Assembly: GCA_020622105.1 (NCBI GenBank)
Contig: JAHRYP010000009.1
Span: 26,615 to 90,614 of the forward strand
Length of the DNA stretch: 64,000 nucleotides
Source of the DNA: Methylotenera sp.
Lineage (GTDB): Bacteria; Pseudomonadota; Gammaproteobacteria; Burkholderiales; Methylophilaceae
Reading direction: 5' to 3'
Shown here: piece after piece, positions 9,671-19,303 of the stretch
Numbering within the stretch: the first letter of the stretch is position 1
Layout: every line of letters starts with the position of its first letter
The notes under the pieces: model-generated
The model's database searches: none
Told to the model about the DNA's origin: nothing
What the model saw: the letters and a program-made list of their open reading frames with translations, nothing else
Position numbers and translations under genes: made by a program

Positions 9671-9812
9671 GGAAACGCGCAATAAGTCCTGCGCGAGCAA
9701 ATTGCTGCGTTGCGCGGTACTCGCACCCTCGCTGTATACCCCATACTATCTCGGGTTCTGCGTTCCGTGCGCCTTGCACTTTATCTCGCTCGGCGACTTA
9801 TTCCGTATTTCC
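9671..9812. mobile_element. MITE-like palindromic repeat
   Basis: A 142-base, GC-rich block between the cytochrome and peptidase genes with terminal inverted repeats of 18 bases, GGAAACGCGCAATAAGTC on the left and the complement of GACTTATTCCGTATTTCC on the right, matching at 15 of 18. The halves share further inverted GCGAG/CTCGC blocks, so it could fold into a long hairpin. It contains no gene. The right end abuts the stop codon (9813-9815) of the peptidase gene. I infer a miniature inverted-repeat element; no second copy was seen in the window and no clear target duplication. Confidence 0.6.
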
Positions 9813-11063
9813 TTAGCTAGTATACGCCGCTAATTTTGAAATTCGTATACTTGCTGGCGGATGTGAGTCATAAAATGCAGAATGTAGTGGATCCGGCGTC
9901 AATGTAGATGCATTATCACGATATAGTTTGACTAAAGCTTCTACCAGATTTTTCGCATTTGCATGTTTCGCTGCATAGTCATCTGCTTCAAATTCATTTT
10001 TGCGTGAATAGCTCGCCATGAGTGGGCGTAACAGAAATAAGAACACTGGTGACACTAACAGGAATAGCAATAACGCCATGTAATTACTAGACTGCTCAAT
10101 ACCTAATCCTGCGTAGAACCAATCCTGATTCATGAGCCAGCCCAGCAGCGCCAGACCGACAAAGCTTACAAAAAACATCAGTGCGATGCGTTTGATCACA
10201 TGGTGATGACGGAAATGGCCGAGTTCGTGTGCGAGTACCGCTTCAATCTCATCTGCATTCAGTCGCTCCAGTAGCGTATCAAAAAATACTACGCGCTTGG
10301 ATGAGCCAAAGCCCGTGAAGTAAGCATTGCCGTGACTGCTGCGTGCTGAGCCATCCATCACAAACAGACCTTGTGATTTAAATCCGCATTTTGTGAGTAA
10401 CGTTTCAATTCTTTGCTTCAGCTCTACATCTGCTAATGGCGTAAATTTATTGAAGAACGGCGCAATGAATGTCGGGTAAACCGCAAGCATTACCAGATTG
10501 AATACACTCCATACAATCCATAGGTAAAGCCACCAGTAAGCGCCGGCACCCTGCATCAGCCATAGTGCTGCGAACAGGATAGGTGCGCCGAGTATTACAC
10601 CTACAATAGTGTGTTTAAGCATGTCACTGAAAAACATGCTGCGTGTCATTTTATTAAAGCCGAACTTTTCATCTACAGTAAATGTTTTATAGTAATCAAA
10701 AGGAATATCGATCAGACTACTGACTATCATGGCGCTACAGATCACCAGTGCACCACGTGCAATTTCATTAGCTGGCAGCAGGTTGCGCCAGATTTCGTCA
10801 ATGAGTTGCAGGCCGCCGCCGATAGTTAGTATAGCCAGTAGTGCTGCCTGCGCAGTCGCTTCAATAATCACCAGTTTTGTTTTTGCGTTGGAGTAATCAG
10901 CAGCTTTTTGATGGGCATCCAGTGAAATGCTACCGCTGAATGCTGCAGGCACCTCATTACGGTGCGATTGCACATGGGCAATATGGCGGTTTCCCAGCCA
11001 GATGCGGATGCCGGTGGTCAGCAGCAGTAAGGTTACAAAAGTGAGAGTCAGTGTATAAGCCAT
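9813..11063 (-). CDS. M48 family metallopeptidase (Ste24/CAAX protease-like)
   Basis: Integral membrane zinc peptidase of the Ste24 type: 416 residues with several hydrophobic segments (N-terminal about 1-20, paired helices about 65-120 and 150-215, and two more about 290-350). The zinc motif HELGH lies at 279-283 and the third ligand region is NEFEADDYAAKHA. The last helices and the C-terminal SHPPASIRISKL segment are standard. Bacteria lack CAAX prenyl proteins, so its role is probably membrane-protein quality control (inference). It is divergent from orn, with which it shares a promoter region of about 100 bases. Confidence 0.92.
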   Translation of the reverse strand: MAYTLTLTFVTLLLLTTGIRIWLGNRHIAHVQSHRNEVPAAFSGSISLDAHQKAADYSNAKTKLVIIEATAQAALLAILTIGGGLQLIDEIWRNLLPANEIARGALVICSAMIVSSLIDIPFDYYKTFTVDEKFGFNKMTRSMFFSDMLKHTIVGVILGAPILFAALWLMQGAGAYWWLYLWIVWSVFNLVMLAVYPTFIAPFFNKFTPLADVELKQRIETLLTKCGFKSQGLFVMDGSARSSHGNAYFTGFGSSKRVVFFDTLLERLNADEIEAVLAHELGHFRHHHVIKRIALMFFVSFVGLALLGWLMNQDWFYAGLGIEQSSNYMALLLFLLVSPVFLFLLRPLMASYSRKNEFEADDYAAKHANAKNLVEALVKLYRDNASTLTPDPLHSAFYDSHPPASIRISKLAAYTS

Positions 11064-11171
11064 CTTTATGTGTTTCGTAAAATTGATTTCGGTTAATATT
11101 ATGTATTGTGAAGCATTTTAGATACGATGGTTCACGCAGTTTGCTTTACAACGCTAATTTTAATGGAAATC

Positions 11172-11735
11172 ATGATGACAGCATCAACCAACGGAACGAA
11201 TCAGAATAATTTAATTTGGCTGGATATGGAAATGAGTGGTTTATTGCCTGATTCAGACCGTATTTTAGAACTAGCTGCAGTGGTCACTGATGCTGAACTC
11301 AATGTGCTGGGTGAATCGCCGGTTTTTGTAGTACATCAGAGTGATGCTGTGCTTGATGGTATGGATGCCTGGAACAAGGGTGCACATGGCCGTTCCGGCT
11401 TGATCGAAAAAGTAAAAGCCTCAACACTGACCGAGGACGAAGCATCAGCGCAGATGATTGAGTTTTTAAAGCAGTTTGTGCCTAGTGGTAAGTCGCCGAT
11501 GTGCGGTAATTCGATCTGTCAGGATAGGCGCTTTATGGCTCGCTATATGCCACAATTGGAATGTTATTTCCATTATCGCAATCTGGACGTCAGCGTGTTT
11601 AAAGAACTGGCACGCCGCTGGAAACCTGAAATTTATTCGGGCTTCAAAAAAGCGAGCAAACATGAAGCATTGGCCGATATTTATGAATCCATTGATGAGC
11701 TTAAATATTACCGCGAGCACTTTATCGTTAAATAA
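11172..11735 (+). CDS. orn: Oligoribonuclease
   Basis: DEDDh-type 3'-5' exoribonuclease that degrades di- to penta-ribonucleotides, including pGpG from cyclic di-GMP turnover. The first acidic pair is in WLDMEMSGL, further acidic motif regions in [11 protein letters not shown], and the final H-x4-D in [13 protein letters not shown] start it at ATG 11172, preceded by GGAA, rather than at the track's 11127, because homologs begin shortly before the DMEMSG motif. A tandem ATG at 11175 is equally possible. Length about 187 is normal. Confidence 0.95.
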   Translation: MMTASTNGTNQNNLIWLDMEMSGLLPDSDRILELAAVVTDAELNVLGESPVFVVHQSDAVLDGMDAWNKGAHGRSGLIEKVKASTLTEDEASAQMIEFLKQFVPSGKSPMCGNSICQDRRFMARYMPQLECYFHYRNLDVSVFKELARRWKPEIYSGFKKASKHEALADIYESIDELKYYREHFIVK

Positions 11736-11777
11736 TACTTTTAAATAAAATAACTTTAAATAAGATAACGTACAGAT

Positions 11778-11809
11778 AAAAAAGAGGGCGTCCATGTCAG
11801 TAGACGCCC
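11778..11809 (-). terminator. Rho-independent terminator after glgA
   Basis: A perfect seven-base GC-rich stem (GGGCGTC / GACGCCC, ten-base loop). Read on the minus strand it is followed by a CTCTTTTTTAT tract, so it terminates transcription coming from glgA. Confidence 0.75.
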
Positions 11810-11936
11810 GAAGGGAGAAAAGCAATAATTTGGAGAAGCACTAGGCTTAATGTTATTAAAGCATTAACTATGCCAAGCTATATCTTCACCAATATTGTGA
11901 GCCTCCCTGCTTTAACTGTTAATTTGCTCCGATAAT

Positions 11937-13394
11937 TTAGACTAATCCTTCATACACAGCCAGGTATTCCTGAGCGCTCTTGTCCCAGCTCAAGTTTTGT
12001 GACATGCCGGTTTTTTGAATCTGTAACCAGGTGTCTTTGTTATTCCTATACATCTCTACAGCACGCCTGATACAAGCCATTAAACCATCAGCGCTCGCTT
12101 CAACCATCACAAAGCCGTTAGCGGTCTTGTTGGCAATGTGCGCATTATTACTGTCGATAACTGAATCAGCCAAGCCGCCAGTAGCATTGACGATAGGCGG
12201 TGTGCCGTAAGCCAGTCCGTAAAGCTGGTTTAGCCCGCATGGTTCAAAGCGTGAAGGCATAATAAACATGTCACAGCCAGCCATGATCTGATGCGATAAC
12301 GGCTCGTTATAGCCAATCGTTACGCTGACGCGCCCCGGGTTCTGAATGGCTATATTCTGAAACAATGCTTCGAGCCCCATTTCACCGCCACCAAGCAAGG
12401 CAAACTGGCAACCCTGATCTATCAAAGTCTGTAAATGCGGTACTAGCATGTCGAGACCTTTCTGGTGTGTTAGCCGGCTTACTACGCCCAGTAATGGTGC
12501 GGCTGCATCAACATTGAGCCCAAGGCTCTGCTGCAGGGCTGCCTTTACTTCTTGTTTACCAGCCAGATTTTGGCTGCTGTAATTTTTGATCAGGTATTTA
12601 TCGTGTTCAGGATTCCACTCTTCTGTTTCGATGCCATTGAGAATACCTTTTATCTCATCGCTGCGTTGAGATAAAAGTCCCTCAAGGCCAAAGCCAAAAG
12701 CTGCCGTTTGTATCTCGACTGCATAGCGTGGGCTCACTGTAGTGATCGCGTCTGCATAAAAAATACCGGCTTTCAGAAACGATAGCTGGCCGTGGTATTC
12801 AAATCCTTCGATCGAGAAGCCTGCGCTTGGTAAACCAAGTGATACTACCCAGTGTGGCGCGTAGCTGCCCTGAAAAGCCATATTGTGCAGACTGATAATG
12901 GATTTTGCACGGCTATGTTCGGTTAGCTTCATGTAAGCTGGTGCCAGTCCTGTCTGCCAGTCGTTACAATGTACAATATCCGGATGCCAGTCTGTAATAG
13001 GGGAGTGTTCGCTAGCTAGAATAGAAGCAACCTTTGACAGCACGCCAAAACGTACCGGGTTATCTTGCCATTCCAGCCCATTAGGATCTGCATATGGACC
13101 GCCATTACGTTCATATAGTGCCGCTGATTTGATTACAATGACTTTTACCTTGGTTTCTTTAATGATACCGAGTAAAAGTTCAGCATGGTCGATATGCGGT
13201 AAATGGTGAAGAGTGCCTATAGACTTCAGGTCTGCCAGCTGATTCAAAACTGCCGGATAACCGGGTATCAAGATGCGAATATCAACACCTAATCGCTGAA
13301 GTGCATTAGGTAATGAACCGCTGACATCTGCCAGTCCTCCGGTTTTAATCAGAGGAAAAACTTCTGAACTGACAAATAATACTTTCATTGGCAT
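11937..13394 (-). CDS. glgA: Glycogen synthase (ADP-glucose type)
   Basis: Transfers glucose from ADP-glucose to glycogen (GT5, GT-B fold). The N-terminal substrate loop KTGGLADVSGSLP is intact, as are the C-terminal GGEMGLEALF region and the PSRFEPCGLNQLYG active-site segment with the acid/base residues. About 485 residues, as usual for GlgA. I chose the ATG at 13394, which has GAGAAAA upstream, over the track start at 13433. The other glg genes are not in the window. A minus-strand terminator follows the gene. Confidence 0.95.
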   Translation of the reverse strand: MPMKVLFVSSEVFPLIKTGGLADVSGSLPNALQRLGVDIRILIPGYPAVLNQLADLKSIGTLHHLPHIDHAELLLGIIKETKVKVIVIKSAALYERNGGPYADPNGLEWQDNPVRFGVLSKVASILASEHSPITDWHPDIVHCNDWQTGLAPAYMKLTEHSRAKSIISLHNMAFQGSYAPHWVVSLGLPSAGFSIEGFEYHGQLSFLKAGIFYADAITTVSPRYAVEIQTAAFGFGLEGLLSQRSDEIKGILNGIETEEWNPEHDKYLIKNYSSQNLAGKQEVKAALQQSLGLNVDAAAPLLGVVSRLTHQKGLDMLVPHLQTLIDQGCQFALLGGGEMGLEALFQNIAIQNPGRVSVTIGYNEPLSHQIMAGCDMFIMPSRFEPCGLNQLYGLAYGTPPIVNATGGLADSVIDSNNAHIANKTANGFVMVEASADGLMACIRRAVEMYRNNKDTWLQIQKTGMSQNLSWDKSAQEYLAVYEGLV

Positions 13395-13482
13395 GATTTT
13401 CTCGCTAAAGTTCTGTGATGACTGTAAACACACGGTTGGCGTCTGTAATTCTACTACACGAACATAATGGTGCGGCTATAAG

Positions 13483-13878
13483 ATGAATCCAGTGATAAAT
13501 TTTACAAATATGCTGGCAATTGGTGCTGGCGCGGCATTAGGTGCCTGGTCGAGATGGGGGCTTGGTTTGGCCTTGAATACGATATTGCCCAATTTTCCTC
13601 TGGGTACACTTATAGCAAATCTAATCGGCGGCCTGTTGATGGGAGTTGCAATGGGACTAATCGGAATCGGTAGCCTGGATAGTGCCAGCTTGCGATTGTT
13701 TGTTACCACTGGCTTCCTAGGGGGGCTGACAACATTCTCGGCATTTACCGGTGAAAGTCTGGCGCTGCTACATAAGCAGGAGTATGTGCTGGCAACGCTA
13801 CATACCTGCAGCCATGTGTTTGGCGCATTGCTTATGGCAGCAGCAGGTGTGGCCTTTATTCAGTATTTAAAACATTAA
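13483..13878 (+). CDS. crcB: Fluoride efflux channel CrcB/Fluc
   Basis: Small four-helix membrane protein that dimerises into a fluoride-selective channel. Visible family marks are the early GAWSRWGLG (R motif), the GTLIANLIGG helix with the pore Asn, and GFLGGLTTFSAFTGE with the conserved Phe and Thr residues. 131 residues, normal. I looked upstream for the fluoride (crcB) riboswitch and did not find it. Divergent from glgA. Confidence 0.95.
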   Translation: MNPVINFTNMLAIGAGAALGAWSRWGLGLALNTILPNFPLGTLIANLIGGLLMGVAMGLIGIGSLDSASLRLFVTTGFLGGLTTFSAFTGESLALLHKQEYVLATLHTCSHVFGALLMAAAGVAFIQYLKH

Positions 13879-13950
13879 ATCTCAGACTCAGGAATTTTAT
13901 TGCGTATCTTTAGTCTAGTGTTCTATGCAATGAAAATTTAGTGAGTAAAT

Positions 13951-14510
13951 ATGAATACATTTCAAAAAGTATTAAATCTGAGTCAAAAAATTGTTTTATC
14001 AACTATTTTATTAACGGTGACGCAAATGGCAAATGCAGCGTGTTCAGAGCTCTACAATCATCAGTTTACCACTCTGCAGGGCAATAAAATAAATCTGTGT
14101 GACTATCAGGATAAACCAATTCTGGTGGTGAATACAGCAAGTAAATGTGGTTTTACACCACAGTTTGAGTCTCTGGAAGGACTTTATAGCAAACATAAAG
14201 ATAAGGGACTGCTGGTGATTGGTTTTCCATCCAATGACTTCAGGCAAGAGCTCAGTGATGACAAACAAATTGGTGACTTCTGTAAACAGACTTATGCAGT
14301 CAAGTTTCCGATGATTACCAAAACTTCTGTAAGTGGTGCTAATGCAAACCCTTTTTATAAACAGCTCGCAGCTAAAACCGGCCAAGCGCCTAGCTGGAAC
14401 TTCTTTAAATATGTGATTCGCCTGGCGGTAAAGAAGTATATGCTTACACCAGTGATGTAAAGCCTGATGCTGCCGAGATTATGGGTAAAATAAAACCCGC
14501 TTTGAAGTAG
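13951..14510 (+). CDS. Glutathione peroxidase family protein (interrupted by a frameshift)
   Basis: Thiol-dependent peroxidase with an N-terminal signal peptide about 1-29 (ending ANAA), hence probably periplasmic. The peroxidatic Cys66 lies in NTASKCGFTP, and the Gln and Trp of the catalytic tetrad region (PSWNF) are present. The track ORF stops at 14460, but a one-base slip near 14424 (CCTGGCGG for an expected CCTGGGCGG) restores GGKEVYAYTSDVKPDAAEI and a normal tail ending at a TAG at 14508-14510. The restored length, about 186, fits the family. I infer a sequencing deletion in a G run; true loss of the tail is the alternative. Confidence 0.85.
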
Positions 14511-14531
14511 ATTTATTAAGGCATTAAACAT

Positions 14532-14560
14532 AAAAAAAGGAACCTGGAGTTCCTTTTTTT
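14532..14560. terminator. Bidirectional Rho-independent terminator
   Basis: Twelve-base stem AAAAAAAGGAAC / GTTCCTTTTTTT with a five-base loop, placed between the convergent peroxidase gene and ppsR. U-runs are present in both directions, and its position right after the restored peroxidase stop supports that gene end. Confidence 0.9.
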
Positions 14561-14582
14561 ATGTTTGCTGATGAGGTTTAAT

Positions 14583-15410
14583 TCAGGCAGTGCCGTTTTG
14601 TTTTTTGCTTGGATGTCGAATTTTTTCGATGATAATGGCAGAAAGTTCTTCAACTGAGCGGCTGGTTGAATCTGCCCATGTAATGCCGGCATTGCGCATC
14701 AGGTCTTCAGCTGTAGCGATTTCTTTGCGACAGTTATCCAGAGAAGCATAAAAGCTGCCTGATCTACGTTCGTTGCGTACCGCATGCAGACGTTCTGGCT
14801 TGATGGTTAAGCCAAAAATTTTATCCAAGTGCTTGTTGAGTACTTCAGGCAAGTGGCCGCGCTCAAAGTCTTCAGGTATCAACGGATAGTTAGCAGCCTT
14901 AACGCCAAATTGCATCGCCAAGTAAACGCTGGTTGGTGTCTTGCCGCAGCGGGAAACCCCTATGAGTATCACTTCGGCCTGTTCCAGGCCATTGTTGGTC
15001 ATGCCATCATCGTGATTCAGTGTGAAATTGACGGCTTCCATACGATCGTTATAGCTGCTGCCCATGACGCTGTGCGCAATACCTGCCCCGGTCAGCGGCG
15101 GTTGCTCGAGTTCAACACCAAGTGGATCAATGAATGTAGTGAACAGGTCGATAAAGTAGGCGTTAGACTGCTTGATCATGTTACGCAGGTTTAAGTCACC
15201 TAAGGACATAATCACAACCGGACGGCCGCCATCTTTCTTTTCGGCGCTTGCTATTGCTTCCTGCGCCAGTTTGATTTTTTCCGGCGTATTGGTAAACGGC
15301 AGGCGCTCTTGGGTAAAGTGCGTGTTTGGAAAGTGCTCCAGCAATTTACCCAAAGATCCTGCCGTAATACCAGTGCCGTCAGAAATAAAGAACGCGGTAC
15401 GGTTTATCAT
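14583..15410 (-). CDS. ppsR: PEP synthase regulatory protein (bifunctional kinase/pyrophosphorylase)
   Basis: Switches PEP synthase off by ADP-dependent threonine phosphorylation and on by Pi-dependent dephosphorylation. The P-loop-like GVSRCGKTPTS motif and the N-terminal FFISDGTGITAGSLG signature mark the DUF299 family; 275 residues is normal. It follows ppsA on the same strand after 57 bases, the classic pair, so the substrate is encoded next door. Confidence 0.96.
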   Translation of the reverse strand: MINRTAFFISDGTGITAGSLGKLLEHFPNTHFTQERLPFTNTPEKIKLAQEAIASAEKKDGGRPVVIMSLGDLNLRNMIKQSNAYFIDLFTTFIDPLGVELEQPPLTGAGIAHSVMGSSYNDRMEAVNFTLNHDDGMTNNGLEQAEVILIGVSRCGKTPTSVYLAMQFGVKAANYPLIPEDFERGHLPEVLNKHLDKIFGLTIKPERLHAVRNERRSGSFYASLDNCRKEIATAEDLMRNAGITWADSTSRSVEELSAIIIEKIRHPSKKQNGTA

Positions 15411-15467
15411 GTGCTGCTATCCAGTCTGGTGGTGTCCAAGTGATGCAATGGTTGAGCAAATCAAAGA

Positions 15468-17841
15468 CTATTTTTTAGTCAGTCTCTGCCATGTAGCAAC
15501 CACCGTGTCTGGATTCAGTGATACTGATTGAATACCTTCAGCAACCAGCCATTCAGCAAAATCTTCATGGTCTGATGGGCCTTGACCGCAGATACCTACA
15601 TATTTACCAAGACGGTTACAGGTGCTGATTGCCATTCTGAGCAATACTTTTACTGCATCGTTACGCTCATCAAAGCCGTCAGCCAGAATACCTGAGTCAC
15701 GGTCCATGCCTAATGTCAGCTGCGTCAGGTCGTTAGAGCCGATTGAGAAGCCATCGAAGTACTCAAGGAACTGTTCCGCCAGCAATGCGTTAGATGGAAT
15801 CTCGCACATCATAATCAGGCGCAAGCCGTTTTCGCCACGTTTGAGACCGTTAGCCGCCATGATTTCTGTTACCGCTTTAGCTTCATCCAGAGTACGTACG
15901 AAAGGCAGCATCAGTTCAACGTTGATCAGGCCCATTTCATCGCGTACTTTTTTCATGGCTGCACATTCCATGGCAAAGCACTCTTTAAAATCTTCTGCCA
16001 TATAACGCGCTGCACCACGGAAACCGATCATCGGGTTTTCTTCATCTGGCTCGTAGATCTCGCCGCCAACCAGTTTTTTGTACTCTGCTAGACTTGAAGT
16101 CTGAAGTACGTACGATGACTGGTTTTGGATAAAACGCAGCAGCAATCGTAGCTACGCCTTCAGCAACTTTATCAATATAGAATTGCTTAGGTGATGAATA
16201 GCCACGTGCACGGTTCTTAATAATAGTCTGCACAGCAGATGGCATTGCATCTACATTCAAGATGGCTTTCGGGTGGATGCCAACCATGTTGTTGATCACG
16301 AATTCCAGACGTGCCAAGCCAACGCCGTCGTTTGGTGTTTGTGCAAAGCTGAACGCCATATCCGGGTTACCCACGTTCATCATGATTTTGCATGGTGGTT
16401 TGCTCAAGGCAGCTGTAGCTTGAGTGTTAACCTCATATTCAATCGCGCCGTGGTAAACAAAGCCTGATTCACCTTCAGCACAAGATACAGTAACAATTTC
16501 GCCTTCACGCAATACATCAGTTGCATTCACTGCGCCCACGATTGCAGGAATACCTAACTCCCGCGCGATAATCGCAGCATGACAGGTACGGCCGCCGCGG
16601 TTCGTTACCAAAGCACTGGCGCGTTTCATCACCGGTTCCCAGTTAGGGTCTGTCATATCCGCTACGAGAACGTCACCTGGCTGTACCAGATGCATATCCG
16701 CCGGATCCAGTACGATACGTACTGGGCCTACGCCCACTTTTTGCGTTACCGCACGGCCCACTACTAATGGTTTTTCGCTGTGTTTGTTGAGTTTGAATGT
16801 TTCAGTAATATTGTTTGCTGCTTGTTGTGACTTAACTGTTTCCGGGCGTGCCTGCAGAATGTACAACTTATTATCAATACCGTTTTTGCCCCATTCGATA
16901 TCCATTGGACAGCCATAATGGGCTTCAATCTGCATTGCATAACGTGCCAGTTCTAAAACGTCTGCGTCTGACAGTGAGTAACGGTCACTCTCTAATGGAT
17001 CAACATCAACGGTTTGCGTACTTTTACCTGCGCGTGTTGCATCGCTGAATATCATTTTAATGAGTTTTGAACCCATGGTACGGCGCACGATAGAAGGCTT
17101 GCCTTGCGCCAGAGTCGGTTTATGTACGTAGAACTCGTCAGGGTTCACTGCACCTTGCACTACAGTTTCACCCAGACCGTATGATGAAGTGATAAATACT
17201 ACATCTTTAAAGCCTGATTCAGTATCAATAGTGAACATAACACCAGCACAGCCGATATCGCTGCGTACCATTTGCTGAACACCGGCTGAAAGTGCTACAT
17301 CAGCGTGTACAAAGCCTTTATGTACACGATATGAAATCGCGCGGTCGTTATAAAGAGATGCGAATACTTCTTTGATCGCGTGCAGGATATTGTCTAAACC
17401 ATGGATGTTCAGGAAAGATTCCTGTTGGCCCGCAAATGAAGCGTCCGGTAAGTCTTCAGCAGTTGCTGATGAGCGTACTGCGAATGTCGCATCTTTACCT
17501 GATTTTGCAATCAGAATTTCATAATTTTCTTTAATCGCTTTATCTAAAGCTGGTGGAAACGGCGCTTCCATAATCCATTCGCGCACTTTTTTACCGCAAA
17601 TGGCCAATGCTTGTGTGTCATCTATGTTTAAGTTATCTAACTCAGCATTGATTTTGTCGTCAAGGCCGTTTTGAGCCAGAAATTCACGGTATGCATCTGC
17701 TGTAGTCGCAAACCCGGTTGGGACGCGCACACCTTTTGCGGATAGCTGTGAAATCATTTCGCCTAAGGAAGCATTTTTACCTCCGACTGAAGGTACATCT
17801 ATATTGCGAAGGTTTTCAAATGGAATAACGTGGGCTGACAT
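15468..17841 (-). CDS. ppsA: Phosphoenolpyruvate synthase (interrupted by a frameshift)
   Basis: Makes PEP from pyruvate and ATP, needed for gluconeogenesis from C1-derived pyruvate. N-terminal nucleotide-binding domain ([29 protein letters not shown]), central phosphohistidine domain ([14 protein letters not shown] with the swivelling His), and C-terminal TIM-barrel domain ([34 protein letters not shown]). The track splits it into 599- and 225-codon ORFs. The first reads SDFKSS and the second resumes [13 protein letters not shown], which are adjacent in homologs; one extra base (or two missing) near 16086-16092 explains the break. Restored length about 791 matches the family. Probably a sequencing error. 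Divergent from the H4MPT operon. Confidence 0.93.
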
Positions 17842-18224
17842 GATAGTTCCTTAGATGTTCAAACAAGTAATTGATTAATTCTTTTAGTCCGCTTTTGGCA
17901 AGCATATTGCAGCAAACATGTGAAATATGCGTTTGGAAAAGGGTGATTAAATAGTTAGTTATTATTAGTTAGGTCTTATTTTGCCTAATTATCCCGAGGT
18001 TGTCACCTGATAATGCTTAGATTAAATAAATCTTTTAAGTAAACGTTGAAAATTGATTAAATTATTCTTTTGCCTTGATGCTTGCGATATATGAAAATAA
18101 CTGACTGTCAGCTAAAATATAGTTGCATAACAGGAAACAACACTTACAATGATGCAACAATTAATCATGCAACACTTCAAATTTTATAATATGCCTGTCT
18201 GGCCACTTCGGCAATTGGAAAAGC
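17842..18224. promoter_or_regulatory. Divergent promoter region of ppsA and the H4MPT operon
   Basis: A 383-base AT-rich region with no gene. Two direct copies of ATGCAACA (18152-18159 and 18167-18174) and an inverted GTTGCAT (18122-18128) lie about 50-100 bases before mptG, and an 11-base palindrome CTGACTGTCAG sits at 18101-18111, followed by a TAAAAT that could be a -10 box. The clustering suggests operator sites, but no regulator can be named. Promoter positions are guesses. Confidence 0.4.
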
Positions 18225-19205
18225 ATGACTGCTAGCATACAAGTGCGCACTAGCGGACGTTTACATATGGGCTTTTTCGATCTGCACGGCGGCTTGGGGC
18301 GAAAATTCGGCAGCATAGGATTAAGCTTGGCTGAGCCTGCATTGCTTATTGAAGCGCAGGCTTCTAAACATCTGAATGTTACAGGCGAAGCATCAGTGCC
18401 GGGTACAGTGCTTGCAAAAGCTTCTGCTATTGCACAGCAATTGGCTACAAAACTGGACTTGGCTGGGGCGCTTGACCTTCATATCAGTGAGCATATCCCT
18501 GAACACGCGGGATTAGGCTCGGGGACACAGATTGCCCTCGCGGTAGGTTCGGCTATCAGCAATTTATATCATCTAGATTTAAATGCGCGCAAAATCGCGG
18601 AGCTCTCCGGGCGCGGCAGACGTTCCGGTATCGGCATTGCTGCGTTCGATCATGGCGGATTGTTAATTGATGGCGGGCGGGGTATTGCGGCTGATGCTAA
18701 TGCAGTGCCGCCTTTGCTCGCAAGATATCATTTTCCCGAAGAGTGGGCGATATTACTGATTTTTGATGCAACGCAGCCAGGTATTCATGGCGAGGAGGAA
18801 AAACTGGGCTTTAATCAGCTCCCGGTTTTCCCTGAGAGTCTGGCGGCGCATTTATGCCGACATGTGCTGATGCAGGCAATGCCTGCCATTGTCGAAAAAG
18901 ATTTAACGGCATTCGGACATTCCATACAAGTATTGCAGCAGCATGTGGGTGATTACTTCGCTCCGGTACAAGGCGGCCGTTACGCTAGTAAACTGGTAGG
19001 TGATGTGCTGCATTATCTGCAGCAAGCAGGAGTTGCCTGTTTTGGACAAAGTTCCTGGGGGCCAACTGGTTTTGCGATATTTGAAAACAGCACTACTGCG
19101 GAACAATATGTGCAGCAATTAAAAATTAAATTTACTGATCAAGCCTTGTCCTGGAGAGTCTGCAAGGCCAATAATCAAGGTGCAGAAATTAACGTGCAGG
19201 GGTAA
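18225..19205 (+). CDS. mptG: Beta-ribofuranosylaminobenzene 5'-phosphate (RFAP) synthase
   Basis: First committed step of methanopterin synthesis: joins p-aminobenzoate and PRPP with loss of CO2. The 326-residue protein is a GHMP-kinase-fold member; the N-terminal SGRLHMGFFDLHGGLGRKFG and glycine-rich PEHAGLGSGTQIALAVG are characteristic of the archaeal and methylotroph enzyme. GGAAAA lies just before the ATG. It is first in the operon mptG-mtdB-orfY-mch-orf5-orf7; PabB, which supplies pABA, is encoded in the second cofactor block downstream. Confidence 0.93.
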   Translation: MTASIQVRTSGRLHMGFFDLHGGLGRKFGSIGLSLAEPALLIEAQASKHLNVTGEASVPGTVLAKASAIAQQLATKLDLAGALDLHISEHIPEHAGLGSGTQIALAVGSAISNLYHLDLNARKIAELSGRGRRSGIGIAAFDHGGLLIDGGRGIAADANAVPPLLARYHFPEEWAILLIFDATQPGIHGEEEKLGFNQLPVFPESLAAHLCRHVLMQAMPAIVEKDLTAFGHSIQVLQQHVGDYFAPVQGGRYASKLVGDVLHYLQQAGVACFGQSSWGPTGFAIFENSTTAEQYVQQLKIKFTDQALSWRVCKANNQGAEINVQG

Positions 19206-19303
19206 GGGCACAGATTTAAAGTTTCAGGTTTTATAGTCTGTACTTAATGGCTCGGCACTAAGTCAGACAGGTTTTAAATTAAATAAATTTTAAGGTTGTT
19301 ATC

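Noticed and set aside
13434-13482. Fluoride riboswitch before crcB
   Set aside because: The short leader has none of the conserved riboswitch elements.
14044-14460. Selenocysteine version of the glutathione peroxidase
   Set aside because: The active-site codon is a normal Cys (TGT), not TGA; the early stop is explained by a frameshift.
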